Assembly: GCF_013305725.1 (NCBI RefSeq)
Contig: NZ_CP047883.1
Coordinates: 1,033,001 to 1,097,000 of the forward strand
Direction: 5' to 3'
DNA: 64,000 nucleotides
DNA from: Streptococcus mitis
Lineage (GTDB): Bacteria > Bacillota > Bacilli > Lactobacillales > Streptococcaceae
Below, one piece after another: positions 62,801 through 64,000 of the stretch (position 1 is its first letter; every line of letters begins with the position of its first letter). The notes below the pieces were generated by a model, which ran no database searches, was not told where the DNA came from, and worked only from the letters and a program-made list of their open reading frames with translations. The translations under genes were made by a program, and so were the position numbers.

Positions 62801-63062
62801 TGATCACATCAAGGAGGACCAAGTGAAAACTCAGAACTTATTGGATGAATTAAAGGATAAATGGACTACTGCTAAGGTAGAAATTGAGAAAAATTTTCCA
62901 AAGGAAGAGGATTATCAAACTAAAAAGGCCGAATACGATGTACTCGCGCCATTAATTGAAACAGAAACGGATTTAGATATTATTGATCAGGCCTTAAGAC
63001 AACTCCACGAAAAAGGAAAAGGAAAAGAAAAGCAAGAACAACTTTCTTTTGAATTAGATTAA
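56832..63062 (+). CDS. Giant methyltransferase-SNF2 helicase fusion protein
   Basis: 2,076 residues from the ATG at 56832 (AAGGAG 5 bases upstream; an in-frame ATG at 56817 lacks one). Residues about 1-400 are a coiled-coil/charged part with a Glu-Lys tract near 365-380. An N6-adenine-type methyltransferase has motif I ILDPSMGTGNF near 510 and motif IV TNVPFG near 576. The SF2 helicase has VGSGKT near 1274, FVDEAHHFKN near 1430, FATGTPVSNS, STEKGGTGLNVQ and RNGRIIRQGN near 1762. It is a backbone gene of this ICE family; antirestriction or DNA-processing roles are proposed, not shown. Confidence 0.92.
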   Translation: MEVKEILAMFRGTIPKDREKMDLFLRYQAQHFDEKWQDLVESFLIEEGKREEIAHVYSFEQDIVSFLEASSENNNQDLESYTRNFGQAGLGKLSQLSNFEKNLVLEVATYNLSTRFYIQSEKEKLEQLSELVFHQNQDVNLVNVYRVANNLSDRISRDIEEFLLMVDSKELKKEVLEIRFEEKEGDVLAYMGSELMATLDTVTDLVHREENYQQLPLTQKLKIITHFDEVKARSEKSKQVEESLSPSSEIEQEIEETNSFSNVDKIVEEALREYPIGSQVSYKGQVFQLVSIENAQLNDLVRLELFNDSNQLFEENPILYLNSLKEIEQVLSLVELEKEELEIEIESSSESQEIDLFSYLEEEKEKEKENEKETETLISGIEETDVSVQDFVFPDDLENFYPKTNREKIETNIAAINLVKRLEKEGRQANPEEQELLAKYVGWGGLANEFFDELNPKYETERLTLRGLVSKSEYSTMKQSSLTAYYTDPMIIRQIWQKLLDDGFEGGRILDPSMGTGNFFAAMPRSIREKSELYGVELDSVTGTIAKQLHPNVHIEVRGFEEVPYQNNSFDLVLTNVPFGNFRIADKNYDKPYMIHDYFVKHSLDLVRDGGQVSIISSIGTMDKRTDNVLQEIKANTHFLGGVRLPDTTFKKIAGTRVTTDLLFFQKDQAKNLNEDELVFSGSIPFEEDKRVWINPYFDGKYNTQVLGEYEVRNFNGGTLNVKGVSETLSTDIMKALENVEAPKQIDNSLKAPVFIQEEVDHSIPSRIRENLALYSFGYEGNQIYYRDTHGIRKSSKVDEISYYVDEKGDFKAWDSSLSEHKIDRFVQLHLTDEEALDVYKSEEASKRGKYKGLFKKTVFYESPLSDKDISRIKGMVDLRETYQALIEIQRRPDYSRPDFQILLSKLNHDYDRFVSQFGYLNASVNRNLFDSDDKYSLLASLEDEYIDSKDQKVKYKKSLAFDKALVRPERVITRVSTALDALNSSLSDGRGVDLDYMVSIYPEHSQAAILDELGDQILMDPESYLRGERKYLSKNQFLSGDILNKIEVVQLLVEENNQECDWNHALDLLESVRPPRIHLADIEFKIGSRWIPQSVYGKFAFECFTNREFELSSPDVEQVIEVNPVDGQVHLRTSFAYRYPSAKDSSLGVSGSRYDTGRKIFENLLNSNQPTITMTVTEGEKKKTITDLEKTSVLRAKEQHLQELFQDFVSRYPDVQQVIEESYNRLYNRTVSREYDGSHLVIDGLAQNISLRPHQENAIQRIVEEKRALLAHEVGSGKTLTMLGAGFKLKELGMVHKPLYVVPSSLSAQFGQEIMKFFPTKKVFVTTKKDFVKARRKQFVSRIITGDYDAIVIGDSQFEKIPVSKERQMNYIEDKLNELREIKTHSENKYTVKEAEQSISGLEKQLEELQRFNRDSFIDFENLGIDFLFVDEAHHFKNIRPITGLGNVAGITNTTSKKNVDMEMKVRQIQEEHDFKNIVFATGTPVSNSISELYTMMNYIQPDILKRYQVDYFDSWVGAFGEIQNSMELAPTGDKYQPKKRFKKFVNLPELMKIYKETADIQTQDMLDLPVPEAHIIPIESELTENQKLYLEELVMRSDMVKCGTVDPSQDNMLKITGEARKLAIDMRLLDSSYSLADNHKLLQVVDNVERIYREGMGNKATQMIFSDIGTPKKKDNGFDVYSEIKALLVDRGIPSKEIAFVHDANSDEKKNSLSRKVNAGEVRILLASTEKGGTGLNVQSKMKAVHHLDVPWRPSDIQQRNGRIIRQGNENKEVDIYHYITKGSFDNYLWATQENKLRYIKQIMTSKEPIRAAEDIDEQTMTASDFKALATGNPYLKYKMELENDLTLLENQRRAFQRSKDHYRHTISYCEENMPILEKRLSKYEGDIQQSEMSKDQAFSMTVGKQAFDQRSEAGESLHRFIRHNQADSKEFRTLASYRGFDIKMLSLPTNQPLPETFSVKIVGENQYSVSLDLYSPLGTIQRLQHTIDHIKEDQVKTQNLLDELKDKWTTAKVEIEKNFPKEEDYQTKKAEYDVLAPLIETETDLDIIDQALRQLHEKGKGKEKQEQLSFELD

Positions 63063-63136
63063 AAAATAGATATAAATAGCGGACAAGAAAAGAAAAGCGC
63101 GGTAGAATAAAGATAGAAAGAAACGAGGTAACGATT

Positions 63137-63421
63137 ATGATGGAAGATACCTATTATCAATTAGAAGAGGCTTTGGTACAGGGATTTCAAACACCTGAAG
63201 AATACCAAGCCTACAAGGAGTTAAAGGAACATTATGAGGAAGTGACAGGCGATTACAGTTTTTCTAAACGAGAACTCACTAGTCAATTGGAAATCTCTCT
63301 TCAGAATCATCGAAGTGTGGACTTTGAAGAACATGAAAAAGAGGAGTATTTGGACTTAGTTCAAAAGCTAGAGGAATTTGATTCCTCTCTTGCCACCCAT
63401 TATCGTCAATTGATTGACTAG
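63137..63421 (+). CDS. Small acidic ICE protein
   Basis: 94 residues, helical, rich in Glu and Tyr: TYYQLEEALVQGFQTPEEYQAYKELKEHYEEVTGDYS. GAGGTAA precedes the ATG. No recognised domain. It overlaps nothing but is 74 bases after the helicase gene and directly before a membrane gene, within the same backbone module. Confidence 0.7.
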   Translation: MMEDTYYQLEEALVQGFQTPEEYQAYKELKEHYEEVTGDYSFSKRELTSQLEISLQNHRSVDFEEHEKEEYLDLVQKLEEFDSSLATHYRQLID

Positions 63422-63434
63422 AAAGGAGAAAGTC

Positions 63435-63731
63435 ATGAATGATTTACTCCTTATCCCAGTAATTTTTTTAGCAGTAGGAGGAATTCTCATTCTTTTATGG
63501 AGACTCTTTCTTATTGCCAGTGGACTTTTCCTGATTGGTTTTGTCAGTTTTCTTATTTTCGTTGAGGGTTATGGAATTTATTTGTTCTTTACTGAACCTA
63601 GTTTATATTTTGATGATATCAGACAACATGGTTTAACTAGTTTTACGGCTGTGTACCTTTTCATCAATCTGATGTTGGTTCTAGGATTCAGTTGGCGCTT
63701 CATTAACTCCATAAATAAGAAAAAAATGTGA
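63435..63731 (+). CDS. Small membrane protein
   Basis: 98 residues from the ATG at 63435 (AAAGGAG 7 bases upstream). Three hydrophobic segments (about residues 3-20, 22-45 and 68-90) suggest a small integral membrane protein. No domain recognised. It is followed by a terminator that overlaps the end of the opposite-strand gene. Confidence 0.72.
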   Translation: MNDLLLIPVIFLAVGGILILLWRLFLIASGLFLIGFVSFLIFVEGYGIYLFFTEPSLYFDDIRQHGLTSFTAVYLFINLMLVLGFSWRFINSINKKKM

Positions 63732-63744
63732 ACTTTTTAGATAG

Positions 63745-63942
63745 TCAAAAGACTTTATCTGAATCTAAATTCGGATAAGGTTTTTTATTTGCCTTGATTC
63801 TTTCATATACTTCATAGCTAAATTGGAGTAATAATTTATGAAAATCATTATCCTCACTATTATTACCTGTATTTATGGCTTGTTTATGTCGTTCAATATG
63901 AGAAAGAGCTCTTCTCAAATTTTCTTCTTTTAATTTGTTCAT
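63745..63942 (-). CDS. Small helical protein, apparently leaderless
   Basis: 65 residues: NKLKEENLRRALSHIERHKQAINTGNNSEDNDFHKLLLQFSYEVYERI. Helix-turn-helix pattern of a small regulator or antitoxin is possible, but no family is recognised. No ribosome site; the -10 box TATAAT ends six bases before the ATG, the same spacing as at the DUF3990-like gene. Confidence 0.55.
   Translation of the reverse strand: MNKLKEENLRRALSHIERHKQAINTGNNSEDNDFHKLLLQFSYEVYERIKANKKPYPNLDSDKVF
63752..63788 (+). terminator. Terminator overlapping the convergent gene end
   Basis: CTTTATCTGAAT (63752-63763) pairs with ATTCGGATAAGG (63769-63780), with mismatched and G-T pairs, then TTTTTTATTT. It closes the plus-strand module and lies inside the last codons of the minus-strand small gene. 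Confidence 0.6.
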
Positions 63943-63948
63943 GTTTAT

Positions 63949-63968
63949 ATTATAAGCTGAAGACAGCT
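63949..63968 (-). promoter_or_regulatory. -10 box and operator dyad of the minus-strand small gene
   Basis: On the minus strand TATAAT (63954-63949) follows directly after the perfect dyad AGCTG-TCTT-CAGCT (63968-63955). The dyad fills the spacer between -35 and -10, as expected for a repressor site. Confidence 0.5.
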
Positions 63969-64000
63969 AATTTTGATATTTTTCTCTGAACTGTACAATT

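Larger units (their letters stand above)
27061..64000. mobile_element. Integrative and conjugative element, Tn5252/ICESa2603-like (left part)
   Basis: The gene order RepA_N initiator, cytosine methyltransferase, PcfB-like, VirD4, VirB6-like, PrgI, VirB4, CHAP hydrolase, Ca-repeat protein and methyltransferase-helicase giant is the backbone of this streptococcal ICE family. The left end interrupts rbgA. Two cargo blocks (31349-36640 and 49020-56300) are inserted between conserved modules. Relaxase, integrase and the right end are not in the window, so mobility cannot be judged fully. Confidence 0.85.

Noticed and set aside
1..64000. tRNA, rRNA or CRISPR arrays
   Set aside because: No cloverleaf with a TTCGA arm, no rRNA-like stretch and no regularly spaced 24-40-base repeats were found on either strand by reading.

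Overview
The window looks like a mitis-group Streptococcus chromosome (S. mitis, S. oralis or S. pneumoniae relatives). The base composition is AT-rich, extended -10 promoters (TGnTATAAT) are common, and the RexB/RexA pair is very close to my memory of the pneumococcal proteins. No rRNA, tRNA, CRISPR array or intact insertion sequence was seen. Family names come from motif recognition and memory; no database search was run.

Region 1 (1-11,020) is ordinary chromosome: a C-terminal fragment of a possible sensor kinase, a two-gene ABC transporter and a HAD phosphatase on the minus strand, then the rexB-rexA recombination nuclease/helicase operon and a Cys-containing hypothetical gene on the plus strand.

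Region 2 (11,020-26,700) is one long plus-strand polysaccharide operon. It holds an initiating sugar-phosphate transferase, Wzd/Wze chain-length and tyrosine-kinase genes, a Wzy polymerase, nine glycosyltransferases (four of them tandem GT2 paralogues), a CDP-glycerol synthase plus a glycerophosphotransferase, and a Wzx flippase. A consensus promoter precedes it, and a (TA)n tract lies in its 5' leader. The predicted product is a Wzy-dependent, glycerol-phosphate-bearing capsule or cell-surface polymer.

Region 3 (about 27,061 to the end) is the left part of an integrative and conjugative element (ICE) of the Tn5252/ICESa2603 type, inserted in the sixth to seventh codon of rbgA. Its lead module carries a small winged-helix-like gene, RepA with iterons inside the gene, a cytosine methyltransferase, an Spx-like protein and a CPBP protease. 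First cargo block: a tyrosine-rich secreted peptide with its own ABC transporter, a promoter-structured RNA-terminator unit followed by a PBECR4-like nuclease gene, a decayed second copy of the CPBP gene, and AbiE. The conjugation module (36,640-49,020) starts with a structured leader RNA and encodes a PcfB-like protein, VirD4 split by a group II intron, VirB6-, PrgI- and VirB4-like proteins and a lysozyme/CHAP hydrolase. Second cargo block (49,020-56,300): a frameshifted GNAT toxin with its antitoxin, an orphan small RNA, a four-gene cluster (LeuA/homocitrate-synthase-like, Sua5/YrdC-like, MFS, PEBP) divergent from a LysR regulator, a DUF3990/DUF3791-like toxin-antitoxin pair with an apparently leaderless toxin mRNA, and a group IIC intron remnant. 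The element then continues with a Ca-binding-repeat protein and a ~2,076-residue methyltransferase-helicase fusion. Relaxase, integrase and the right end lie outside the window.

The most unusual items are the LysR/LeuA-like/YrdC-like/MFS/PEBP cargo operon, the three structured RNAs, the peptide-ABC cassette and the intron placed in the VirD4 Walker B motif.
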